In this document: positions 22,712-32,259 of the stretch, piece by piece
Layout of the letters: every line of letters begins with the position of its first letter
Position numbering within the stretch: position 1 is the stretch's first letter
From: Isoetes taiwanensis
Taxonomy: Eukaryota > Streptophyta > Lycopodiopsida > Isoetales > Isoetaceae
Assembly: GCA_021234155.1 (NCBI GenBank)
Contig: JAJEKV010000046.1
Coordinates: forward strand, 6,019,012 to 6,083,011
Length of the DNA: 64,000 nt
Direction: 5' to 3'
Notes under the pieces: generated by a model
What the model saw: only the letters and a program-made list of their open reading frames with translations
What the model was told of the DNA's origin: nothing
Databases searched by the model: none
Position numbers and translations under genes: made by a program

Positions 22712-23670
22712 TGGTGCAACATCTCAATTCAAGGCTTCTAGACCATTTTACTTTGTGGTTAGGTACACAAACGACACTGAAGTCTATATGATGAGAATTT
22801 TTTTGATTCTAACCACGGGAAAGATGAACATGATGGCAAGGATGCTGAGTTGAAGAGATGGTTAAGACAACTGCAATTAAAATACATCAGCGTAAAATTG
22901 GGTAATGCTCATGAAGTGGTAGAAGTTGCTGAAGAGATGTTTACTTGTGGAACATCCGAGTGGATGAACACATCTGAAACTAGCAAGAGGAAAAATATAA
23001 AAAAGTTCTTTTGGGAAGTCAAGGTGGAGGATATAGATAGAAAGAAAGCATGAGGTGCAGAAAGGATTTTGGACACTTGGCTGATACATTGTGTACCGCA
23101 TTATTCAATCTTGAATCTCCATTGCAGTTGCACACGAGGGAACTTTCATGCTTACGTAGCTATTGCTTGGATGGCATGTGGGACAGTTGTGTGAACAAGG
23201 ACTATGTTGATGATTGAAAACTTCAAGTTATTGTACCATCCTCCAATGTGCATGCTGACATTGAGGAGGACCGTAAATCTAGCGGGTCCTTGTTCTCCTC
23301 CAATCCCACGATGTTAACAGAGGCACTTACAGTTAGTGATAATTTTGATGTCGTTGCTCCGAAAGGGAATGACGAGGGTGCTGAATTTCGAATTCTAATA
23401 TGCAAAAAACCAAAATGGATAGTGAAGAACACATCCAACTCAATGGAACATGGTACCTCGCCGGTGATAGTGTCGTAGAAGGTATGTATTACAAGAAGGG
23501 TGCAAGAATTCACAACACAGATTTGTGCAATCAGACTTCACATGCCACCAACTAAATGTCAAAACAGGACTGTATATAGGCTAGATCCTTTAGACGAGGA
23601 GAAAAGTTTACAGAAATTACCCGAAGTTCTTTCTGATGAGGAAGAAATGCAAAACCATTTTGTAATTTTC
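22712..23670 (+). pseudogene. C-terminal half of the DFAENY-family transposase
   Basis: An acceptor ATATTTTCAG (ends 22710) precedes an exon starting AT|GGTGCAACATC, read as (D)GATSQFKASRPFYFVVRY; the family motif SDGxxSQ(F/Y)K implies that the second catalytic Asp codon is split by the intron. Next come NHGKDEHDGKDAELKRWLRQ with the third acidic site, FTCGTSEWMNTSETSKRKNI, FFWEVKVEDIDRKK, LSCLRSYCLDGMWDSCVNKD, and after frameshifts GTWYLAGDSVVEGMYYKKGA. It is on the plus strand, while the N-terminal half (20394-21300) is on the minus strand, so the gene has been split by an inversion or consists of two copies. Several frameshifts make it inactive. Confidence 0.55.
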
Positions 23671-23990
23671 TGAACTCATCTGAAGTTTTGTGCTTCAGCT
23701 GTGAAAATGAGTTTCTCTTGATTTCTTTTGAAGACCTGAATTCTTTTGAACACTTGATGCTTTATTTTGTGACAAAGAACATATAATTGAATATGAATTT
23801 TCATTCAAATGAATCGAGGTTACACTAACAGTTATGTACATAAGAAAGATATACAGTGATTTGAAAGTACAAGGGGACTCATGCACCTACATACTTCCTA
23901 ATACATATGTTCCTCTCAGTTCCAGCATTTATTGCTTCTAATCTTAAAATTTCAAGCATGAACACTCTAACATCAACTAGATCATGGTCT

Positions 23991-25138
23991 GAAATGTCCA
24001 CAACCTGCAGTTAACCATACTTTGTCAATAACAGACTTTGGTTTATCTGCTGCATTTGATTTAACTTACTAGATCAGGCAACAATATCTTCACTACTTTC
24101 AAGTACCCCTTCACAAATTTGTGCATAAAAGAACATACGGCAGTGCCACATGAATGACCATCAGTTTGAAGAGGCGTTCTGAAATTTTTCACAACATCTG
24201 AGGTTGTACAGTGATGTCCATCACAAGCAGGCACAAACATGTACTGGCACTTATCCAGATTCACATGTTTCCTTATTATTTTGTAACTATTTGTGTCCTT
24301 GGACAATGTCGAGTGAAAAAGAGGGTCAAAGAAATGAAAGGGATGGCTCATTCCTTGGAGCATCAAGTAGTATTCCATGTATCTGCAAACATATGCATAT
24401 GATGGCAACAATCCTGATGATCACAAATCAGATGAAAGTATTACCTTGAGAAGAGGAGGATCAATTGATCATTGAACCACTGCGTATCAGCTTCCAAAAT
24501 TTTGATGTCGATGGAGCTAATCACGACAGTTTCAGTTCCACTCAGCACCACTTTCAAATGTATATGTGCCTTTAGATAGACAGGAACTGCCAAAGCTCTA
24601 TCACCTCTAGTTCTAAACACACACGAGAATGTTTGCTCACAATCCATTCAAATATTTTAAATTGAAAAAGTACAACACATATCATAGAAAAAGTTTTACT
24701 TATACTGATTTTCAAAGAGTTTTACAAGATTCATTTATGAAAATAATTGTCGAGTATTTTCATGCAGTTGCGCGACTCTTCAGAATCCCACATATTCCAT
24801 TTTTTATTTTCCTTCACATAAGCAGGCACATTTTCTGCAGCCAGAAGTCCTTCTAGCCATGGTTTGAGTTGCTCGAAAAGGAAATTGGAATCCAACCTGT
24901 CCGGAGCAAAACTATTTGGACATATCATGGTGTTCGACTGGTTGGAAGAACCCTTATATCTGCTGTCATCTATCAACAATGTGTTTTTCACTTGGTATTT
25001 CCAGTATTTCTGGTACACTTTGGACATATCCTTAAGGAAAATTGGCTTATTAACCACTTAATTTTGTGTTGGTGCAGTCATTCTGATTCCAAATAAAAAG
25101 AAATATGCCCTTATATTTTTGCAGCAAATTTCTCACCA
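23991..25138 (-). repeat. Tandem segment copy 1 (NIF end plus Ulp1 lacking His/Asp region)
   Basis: Same order as copy 2: NTLLIDDSRYKGSSNQSNTM (24731-25057), a Ulp1 start ILEADTQWFNDQLILLFSR (24441-24647), HPFHFFDPLFHSTLSKDTNS and TPLQTDGHSCGTAVCSFMHK (24061-24411). Roughly 195 bases between the CDGH position and the next exon, which encode the catalytic His and Asp in copy 2, are missing here, and the intron with them. The Ulp1 of this copy cannot be active. Confidence 0.8.
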
Positions 25139-25143
25139 CAACT

Positions 25144-26496
25144 GTCTGAAATGTCCACAACCTGCAGTTAATCACACTTTATCAATAACATGGATTGGTT
25201 TGTCTGCTGCATTTGAGTTAACTTACTAGATTAGGCAACAATATATTCACTCCTTTCAAGTACCCCCTCACAAATTTATGCATAAATGAACATACGGCAG
25301 GGCCACAAGAATGATCATCGGTTTGAAGAGGCGTTCTGGAAATTTTCACAACATCTGAGGTCATAAAGCTAAAATTATTGTGTCCAAGCAATTCCAGGAA
25401 CCTGCATTCAAAGTTTGTTGTCATTATGTGACAACAACAAAATGTAATGAGCAAACACTAACCTCTCAATATGTCTGCTTCTGCCATGCAAGCCCATGCT
25501 ATCAAAGTGATATATTTCTGGTTTATATCTCTGTGCGAGACACGCGCGGCTTACGATAAAAAAAATCCAGCGATGTCCATCCCAAGCAAGCACAAACATG
25601 TACTAGCACTTATCCAGATTCACATTTTTCCTTATTGTTTTGTAACTATTTGTGTCCTTGGACAAGTCGAGTGAAAAAGAGGGTCAAAGAAATGAAAAGG
25701 ATGGCTCATTCCTTGGATCATCAAGTAATATTCCATGTATTTGCAAACATATGCATATGATGACACAATCCTGATGATCACAAATCAGATGAAAGTATGA
25801 CCTTGAGAAAAAGAGGATCAATTGATCATTGAACCACTACGTATCAGCTTCCAAAATTTTGATGCCAGTGGATCTAATCACGACAGTTTCAGTTCCACTC
25901 AGCAACACTTCCAAATGTGTATGTGGCTTTAGGTAGACAGGGACTGCTGAAGCTCTATCATCTCTAGTTCTAAACACACGCGAGAACATTTGCTCACAAT
26001 CCATTCAAATATTTTAAATTGAAAAATTACAACACATATCCTAGAAAAAGTTTTACTTATACTGATTTTCAAAGAGTTTTACAAGATTCATTTATGAAAA
26101 TAATTGTCGAGTATTTTCATGCAGTTGCGCGACTCTTCAGAATCCCACATATTCCATTTTTTATTTTCCTTCACATAAGCAGGCACATTTTCTGCAGCCA
26201 GAAGTCCTTCTAGCCATGGTTTGAGTTGCTCGAAAAGGAAATTGGAATCCAACCTGTCCGGAGCAAAACTATTTGGACATATCATGGTGTTCGACTGGTT
26301 GGAAGAACCCTTATATCTGCTGTTATCTATCAACAATGTATTTTTCACTTGGTATTTCCAGTATTTATGACACTTTGGACAGATCCTTAAGGAAAATTGG
26401 CTTATTAACCACTTTTAACTTTGTGTTGGTGCAGTCATTCTGATTCCAAATAAAAAGAAATATGCCCTTATATTCCTGCAGCAACTTTCTCACCAA
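25144..26496 (-). repeat. Tandem segment copy 2 (NIF end plus complete Ulp1 domain)
   Basis: Duplicated against 23991-25138. This copy keeps the whole C48 core: a WFND-type start (ADT-WFND region near 25840), GHRWIFFIVSR (catalytic His, about 25565), EIYHFDSMGLHGRSRHIER (Asp) with donor GAGAG|GTTAGT, and after an intron TPLQTDDHSCGPAVCSFMHK (Gln and Cys, about 25300). Confidence 0.8.
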
Positions 26497-26957
26497 CAAG
26501 TCGACATTACTCTTAGCCATGCTGGACCACAATGCAATCTCAAAATTTAAAAAACACCATTCTAAGAACTCCTGTAATCCAAGCCTGGAAATTGCTGCCT
26601 TTTGAAGGTTCAATTTCTGGAGGGTCACTTCTGGCTCGGCCGATGCAGGGATCCTCTCTTTCAAGTCATAAAACTTGCCCAAAACCCTATTAAAATCTAA
26701 AACAAGGAGAATTTCAGTTAACCTCTTGGTTTTTCTTGGTTGGGGAGGTATTGGACTTGATGAGCAGGCTGCATCTTGTTCAGGATCCGGGGTTTCTTTA
26801 TCAACTTTATCACCTGCATCTGCATGTGGCTCATGTTCATCAGCAAAATGTTTGTCTAATGCAGGATCCCGTGCAGAATGAGTCTCAGGAGAGTTAGTTT
26901 TCCCCTTCTAAAACAGATGCACTAGGAATCTCTTCGTGATGGCTTGCAGTAGCATTT
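26088..26957 (-). pseudogene. NIF/FCP1-like HAD domain (copy 2, with motif I)
   Basis: After an acidic linker (DKVDKETPDPEQDAACSSS) the domain starts with RLTEILLVLDFNRVLG (motif I, about 26680-26715), then SRLGLQEFLEWCFLNFEIAL and FLFIWNQNDCTNTK, VNKPIFLKDLSKV, and after a small frame break NTLLIDNSRYKGSSNQSNTM (motif III/IV) and LEGLLAAENVPAYVKEN. This order is that of the plant NIF-like family. Motif I has D-x-N in place of the catalytic D-x-D, so it may bind and not hydrolyse; plant relatives show similar wording. Exon start about 26957 after TTATGTTACAG. Confidence 0.7.
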
Positions 26958-27439
26958 ATCTCTGTAACATAATTGAGATGAGGAAGATAAAAGAAAAATA
27001 CAAAAAAATAAATCATGTATGTGGCATTGGTACTTATTTGACACGATTGCATTCAGTTCACTATCTAAATTTCGTTTTAGATTCTCTCCAATGTCAGCAG
27101 CTGGGATTGACTTTGAAGTATCCAATGGGTAGGTGCACCCGGGAGATATCTTACAGTCTCATAATTGATCGAGGCATGGATAACTATTGGATATCCTTGG
27201 TCTCAAATTTTTGCAATTCTGCAAACATTAAGTCAGTAGACCTGTGACAACATCAGTAAACATTAGTTAAGGTACTTACTTGTGTTTATTGGTTCTTGTG
27301 GTACCACTCGAACACCAAAAGCCAAAAGCCATGTCTAAGACATAATGTGGGCACAACTGGGGCTGCAGCAGGTTCTAGAGTGTCTGTAAAACAAATCCAA
27401 TATCAATAAAGTCTGCAAACGAGGTTAGAGATGATAATG

Positions 27440-27960
27440 TTTACCTCAAATGGTGTGACAGACATGGAATATGATACTGGTGACTGCATTGTGCTATCAC
27501 AACTAGCAATAATTTACCCTCCCATTTCAGACACCGTCCACAATATGGACAACCTTCATCCCCCTCTTCTTCTGCCTCAAGAAGCATTGGAAGTGCAGGA
27601 TCTAAAGGAGTGTCATGGCCACTACGTTAAGAGAAAATCTCAAATCTTTGCATTCGAGGTTGCAGCTCTAGCAGTAAGGCTTCATATGCCTTTAGCTCAA
27701 TTTCAGTTTCTACTAGTTCCTTATTCAATTGATTTAGTTCGCTTACAACCCGAACACCCTCTGTTGCTTTCGGATTTGCCGTCATGATTGACTGCCATCC
27801 GTGTAAATCAGCTATAATTTTTTATGCTTTATGCTCCATCAACTTAATCTTTCTATTGATATCAGTTTTTTTATCCTCGTTTGCTTGCAATCGTTCCTTG
27901 CATCTATTAAACCTAGCTGCTGTTGCAGCTAACCATTCCTTCACAAGTCTGCCATAGCCT
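27440..27960 (-). pseudogene. Exon with coiled coil and RING-like zinc finger
   Basis: Reading: RLVKEWLAATAARFNRCKER, LQANEDKKTDINRKIKLMEH, then VVSELNQLNKELVETEIELK and AYEALLLELQPRM (a coiled coil), then CPYCGRCLKWEGKLLLVVIA and QCSHQYHIPCLSHHL. The C-x2-C ... C-x-H-x2-H-x3-C-L pattern is RING-like; the following exon (about 27385-27290) adds CCSPSCAHIM, likely the last pair of metal ligands. The donor is TTTGAG|GTAAAC. Two in-frame TAA codons (near 27815 and 27630). A RING-type finger could act as a SUMO or ubiquitin ligase, an interesting partner for a Ulp1 domain, but this is inference. Confidence 0.5.
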
Positions 27961-27999
27961 GCAAAACAAAACACTCCATATGTGTCAGCCTCCTAACAT

Positions 28000-28490
28000 A
28001 ATAAGCCACATACTGATGGAAGACCACAATCACACACCACACAACACAAGGTACTCTCGACACATCACACCACACAACACAATACACACCATACGACACG
28101 TTGCACATACCACATAATATAGGTTGCACTATCACCACTATTGGCGGCACAATAACCTACACCACACCACACCACACTGGTACACCACACCTCACTTGCT
28201 ACTACTATCACCCCACATATGCCACGCACCACAATGTAAGAGCACTATTAGCACCGACAACATAACACCCCACTCCACCACAATGGAGGCACACCACGCC
28301 ACAAATGCTAGCATTATTCTCATCACTACACCACAAACAACATGCCAACAACTCACCACTCACCAGCCACTAGACCACGCAGCCATTGCATGAAATGCTC
28401 CATAGTAGCACAGAACACATGTATAGATGGCATCATAGAGGCACAACATGACAATACAGCCAACATGATGTAAAATGGTAGTAGACATAC
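28000..28490. repeat. CCACA-rich tract inside the transposon gene intron
   Basis: CACACCACAC-type low-complexity sequence between exons of the NIF/Ulp1 gene; same class as 8278, 19630 and 21300. Confidence 0.7.
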
Positions 28491-29311
28491 CTGATTCTTG
28501 AAGTGGATTTGAGGTTACCTTTTCTGTGTCGATAGAAACAATCTAGGTCAAGCTTGAGATTCTTTTCTATTGTAATACAACTAATAATTGAACATACCTG
28601 CAATGACATATTTTGGTCTCAGAACATTGCTCTGCTTTTCTGTTTTGATTGTGAGTTCAGATTGAATGTTCAGATTGAATGAATGATCCCTGTCATTTTT
28701 ACTATTTTCTTCCTGCTCACGTTGGATTTGCCTATGCTTTCTTTTGGACCTCTGCTTTCTCATCGGGAGTTCTATAATAATCCAAGAAGCTCTTCCAATT
28801 AATAGCCTTCCCCTTTATATGCAGATAATAAGCCATTGCCCAGGTTCCAGGAGCCATTCCACCCCATATATGTGGCTTCCCTGTAATTCTTTTGTAAATT
28901 TGCATGAACTCTTTATATTGTTCATTTTCAGATTCTTCAACCTGTACAAGAAAACATATGCCTTAACTTTTCAGTTTGAACAAACATTTGGGGGAAAATA
29001 TATGTAGCCAGATTTATTTGGAACTTTGTCACCCCAAAGCTTCTTTAAATCTTCATGGGGCACAATCTCTTTTTTGAGGAGAGATTTCATTGTGTAACTC
29101 CATTAGGGTTCAATCGACAAGAAGCGACAAAAAAGCAGAAGAAGAGGTGATTCTTTTCATAATTCAAAATGAGGGACAATGACGTGGCATAAAATTCAAA
29201 ATAACCGACGCTCATTAATTCATACTCCCGCAATCTCCGCTTCGGTATGCACCACCCGATTCTACCACAAAGGATGTGCAAAAATGTGGCATAGAAATGC
29301 GCGTTTTTGAT

Positions 29312-29333
29312 ACACCACAGCGTGCTTTTACCC
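29312..29333 (-). repeat. Right terminal inverted repeat of the large transposon
   Basis: On the minus strand begins GGGTAAAAGCACGCTGTGG; 20/22 match to 6599-6620. ATGT follows outside. Confidence 0.7.
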
Positions 29334-29975
29334 ATGTCCACATGGGATTGAAACCATTGTAATCTTTGAATTGTAAATTAGAATCCACTTTTGCTACTCT
29401 TGCAAACATACTAGTAAAATGCCTTGTTTTCCAAGGAAAATTATGTCATCAATGTTACATCATGCAATAATACAAATATTTGAGTTGTTACTGGACGTTA
29501 GTCGAACTTGCAAAATTTGTAAGGTGTTTGGTGATGCAGCTTCAATTGAACTTGTAGAGGTGGGAGAGTCTACTTGTAGAGGTGGTAGAGGCTTTTGATT
29601 CTAATCCTATCTTTGGAACCAAATGCATTTCAAATATGCTAATTATTATCGCAGTGTTTAATTACCAAACGCACAGAGTTTTTGATCCTTGGCATTTGGG
29701 AAGGAAATGGAGATTAACGCTCACCATTAAAGAATCCAACAAACCTGATCATTGTCCAATCAAACCCATGATAAGACCAGACATCAAATTGATGACTGCA
29801 ATTCATGTTGATATGATAGTCTTGTTAGAGACAAGATAAAGTAGAGACATGATAAAGTAGAGGGTCATGTTTTACCTTTATCAAATACATCATAAAATGT
29901 ATCTTCCTAGAAAGCATACATATTGCAGACATTTCATGTATATATATATATGCCTCCAGGCGTAAACTAATTGGC

Positions 29976-30759
29976 TCATAACATACAAGTAAGCTGTGGA
30001 AGTGCAGCATACTTCTTCTGCATTGCATACTTGCGAGATATTGATGTTAACAATTTCTTCATAACTTTCTTCACCACGTCTTCTGAAATAACTGCATAAA
30101 TAACAATATCATGAAGTATACTGATGTTTACAAACTGTGAACATGGGATGTTAAATGACATTTACCTTGTAGAGACAGGCATGTATATCGGATAGCAAAA
30201 GATACATGTTTGGATGCAACAAAAATGGGAGATTATCTGTTATTTACATATGTAGTTATACAAACAAAACGAACTATATATGCTCCTGTCAAAAACAGCT
30301 CTCTGAACGTATCTGTCTTCTTGAGTCTTTCTAGGAAAATGTATGTAGAGACGATCTGCTTAACCAGCATAATTGCATTGCATTAGAGTTCAGGATGAAA
30401 ATGTTAAATGCTTTTCAAAAATACAATAAAATAGGCTTAGAACTCACCAGATATCTATGTTCTATAGCATAATGCAGGTCACTCTCAACTGTCCATTACA
30501 TTAAAACCAAGATGAAAACATAGCAATTTTGTAAAAAATGACTCACAGTTGCCTGGATACTATGTAGGCAGCAATGCAAACCAAGAATCCAGGACCCACA
30601 AAGGTAAGGAATTTTAAAATTACCAGAAAATTTGTCGTTGCCAAACTGTAACCATAATGCTCCGAACCTTTTGACCCTGACATAATTTAAATCCTTACGC
30701 AACATTACTTTTTGTCTTCTATGATGCATCTTTCTTCCACACTTGGAGCAAAGCCAGAA
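29976..30759 (-). CDS. Candidate terminal exons of an unidentified gene
   Basis: Not recognised. On the minus strand an exon at 30759-30624 lies between TATTTCAG and TCTG|GTAATT and reads FWLCSKCGRKMHHRRQKVML and NYVRVKRFGALWLQFGNDKF: basic, with a possible Cys/His metal site. A last exon at about 30082-29976 after a TTTCAG acceptor reads EDVVKKVMKKLLTSISRKYA and ends LPQLTCML with a stop. Both look like host-type coding sequence outside the large transposon. Whether they belong to one gene, and where its 5' exons are, is not visible. Confidence 0.3.
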
Positions 30760-30899
30760 CTGAAATAAAGAGATCTAGAAAGAAAACAAATTTGCTTGGG
30801 ATCCGATGGTAAGAACATCAAGAAATTTACCAATTGTTTTTGCCGAGATCAATATATAAAGAACAGAGGCAAAACCTACCTTTGAAAATAGAGCAAAGG

Positions 30900-31240
30900 A
30901 AAGAAAATCTAGCTTGGGTTTGTTTACCACCACTATGCTGGATGATCAAACACTGCAGTAGGATGAGTAACGAGTGCAGGAGAAGGCCTTGTCTTAAGGT
31001 TTTGGTGTCTGTATCACCAACTGTTGCATGCAGCAGAGATGGGCCCTTGCCAGTTCATCTCTGTTCTGTTGCATTGGATCGCCTCTTTGATTTTAAAATG
31101 TCCCTTTTATGTTGGCAGATTTGCATAACATGTACATTCATATGCATTTCATTTCGATCTGATACACTCCGTTCTAGTTTTGAGAGCATTGCATACCATT
31201 CTCGGCGGTATGCATTTCATCTTGATTTCTCTAGCTCATC
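30900..31240. other. No gene recognised
   Basis: Open frames exist on both strands but none shows a domain or consistent splice sites. Confidence 0.4.
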
Positions 31241-31412
31241 AAATGACGTTTTCCTTCGTTTCAACGAATAGAAGGAAAACGAGGTTCTAGAAATACGGAG
31301 GCGGTTAGCAGTTAGTTAGTTCTTTCCCTCTTTTCCCTATTTATATGCTTACTCGTACGTTTCTCTCTCATCAGCTCTCTTGGTGCATTTCCTATCCTCC
31401 TCTCGAGTTCGA
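31241..31412 (+). repeat. Direct repeat, left copy (hairpin start)
   Basis: Starts AAATGACGTTTTCCTTCG and holds an 11-base stem (CGTTTTCCTTC / GAAGGAAAACG). It matches 34250-34420 almost base for base. The left copy is followed by unrelated sequence (31400-31575) before CCCTTCGGTTTGGCC-type sequence resumes. Confidence 0.8.
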
Positions 31413-31703
31413 GACTGCCCAGAATCGCACTCGGTACTGTTGGGGGTCAAATCCTAACAGATGCAATGTAAGGTGGTTGGGGGCAGGGCCCAACCGAGCA
31501 ATGTAGTGTGGTGTGTGGTCACATGTCCAGTTGGATGCTGCCTAGTGGCGTGACGTTAAAATACTATCTATCTATCCCTTCGGTTTGGCCATATTCCTTC
31601 TTCACGGTCCTTTCTTCTCCCTTCGGTTTGGCCATATTCCTTCTTCACGGTCCTTTTTTTTCTTAGGCTTGTTAGTTGTTGGCGGTGCATCCACGTTGTT
31701 GGT

Positions 31704-32255
31704 ATGGCCCCAAAATCTGGTGCGGTAAAGCTCAGGAAGAGGCATGCTTCTGGTTCTTCCGAGCATGTTTTGGCATGGCTTAAAGCCATGGAAGGCAGAT
31801 TGGAAGCGAAGTTTGACAGCTTGAGTGGCCTTATGGAGAGCAGATCGCAGGCAAAGCTAGATGATCTGGGTAGCTCAAAGGCAGAAATTCTTGCAACCCT
31901 GGAGTCCAAGGTTTCGTCTCTGCAGGGAGAGATCCAACAAAAGAGCAGGAGAGCAAGAGGTCCTCTCTTAAAATATCATGAAAATATGAAGCAGTATGAT
32001 TTGTTCAATGAGTTGGAGGATTGTTTTCTTGATTTAGAGAGCCACTTACAGACACACAAATTCCTGGACGCAACAGCCAAAGGCATCATTGATAGAGGTA
32101 AAGCTTTGATTTCTAACAAGAAAAAGATAATCTGCATCAGGGATAGGGAGGGTCCCAGAGTTGCGGAGTGCTATGAAATGGGGGATTTTACCCTTTTCGA
32201 TTTGAGAAACGGCCCAAAAATAGGGCTTGATGGATCCGTAGTTACCCTGTCATAA
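31704..32255 (+). CDS. Coiled-coil ORF, possibly gag of a DIRS/Ngaro-like element
   Basis: 183 residues from ATG 31704. A coiled-coil half (LKAMEGRLEAKFDSLSGLME, EILATLESKVSSLQGEIQQK) is followed by QYDLFNELEDCFLDLESHLQ and ISNKKKIICIRDREGPRVAE with CYEMGDFTLFD. The last part resembles the segment of tyrosine-recombinase retrotransposon Gag proteins in which a run of Lys/Ile is followed by an acidic EY motif; this resemblance is from memory and weak. It lies between the two direct repeats (31241, 34250), as split repeats of such elements would. No reverse transcriptase is present. The frame is intact. Confidence 0.35.
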   Translation: MAPKSGAVKLRKRHASGSSEHVLAWLKAMEGRLEAKFDSLSGLMESRSQAKLDDLGSSKAEILATLESKVSSLQGEIQQKSRRARGPLLKYHENMKQYDLFNELEDCFLDLESHLQTHKFLDATAKGIIDRGKALISNKKKIICIRDREGPRVAECYEMGDFTLFDLRNGPKIGLDGSVVTLS

Positions 32256-32259
32256 GGCT

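Larger units (their letters stand above)
24000..29090 (-). pseudogene. Multi-exon zinc-finger / NIF (FCP1-like) / Ulp1 gene of the large transposon
   Basis: Exons read on the minus strand: (1) ATG 29090, MKSLLKKEIVPHEDLKKLWG; (2) from 28941 after TTGTACAG, EQYKEFMQIYKRITGKPHIW and GGMAPGTWAMAYYLHIKGK, then a frameshift into a basic stretch ending before GTATGT near 28600; (3) about 27960-27440, a coiled coil and a RING-like finger (next entry); (4) about 27385-27290; (5) 26957 onward with the NIF domain; (6) Ulp1 exons. The fusion of an NIF/HAD-type domain with a C48 protease is unusual; Ulp1 proteases cut SUMO-like proteins (known), and NIF domains act on or bind phosphorylated tails. Stops in exon 3 (TAA twice), a frameshift near 26905 and a tandem duplication show that this copy is dead. 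Position in the same TIR element as the transposase suggests an accessory gene. Confidence 0.5.
6599..29333. mobile_element. Very large TIR DNA transposon (22.7 kb; about 11.6 kb without the nested retrotransposon)
   Basis: The ends are an inverted pair of 22 bases (6599-6620 and 29312-29333), 20/22 identical, beginning GGGT(G/A)AAAGCACG. ATGT lies directly outside both ends (6595-6598 and 29334-29337). Joining the flanks restores a stretch (…GAATGTCCACATGG, then GATTGAAACCATT) that exists uninterrupted as a neighbouring repeat copy at about 6450-6535, strong support that 6599-29333 went in as a unit. Inside are fragments of a DDD transposase in two opposite orientations (about 20394-21300 minus, 22712-23670 plus), a multi-exon zinc-finger/NIF/Ulp1 gene (minus, 24000-29090), a PPR scrap, an unidentified pseudogene (7690-8165) and a nested Tat-like retrotransposon (8526-19624). 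A 4-bp duplication is known for Sola and a few other superfamilies; assignment is inference. Confidence 0.7.

Noticed and set aside
27431-27787. 118-codon plus-strand frame
   Set aside because: It is the shadow of the minus-strand coiled-coil/RING-like exon, which has a clear zinc-binding pattern.
24000-29090. Assignment of the large transposon to the KDZ (Zisupton) group because of the Ulp1 domain
   Set aside because: KDZ elements have a different transposase, and the duplication here is 4 bases, not 8. The acidic motifs seen are DFAENY and (SD)GxxSQFK.
30834-31271. 145-codon plus-strand frame
   Set aside because: No domain and no plausible splice sites; the candidate exon nearby is on the opposite strand.
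31430-31460. TGTTGGGGGTCAAATCCTAACA as a tiny LTR-like unit
   Set aside because: Only a short imperfect palindrome with no matching partner or target duplication in the window.
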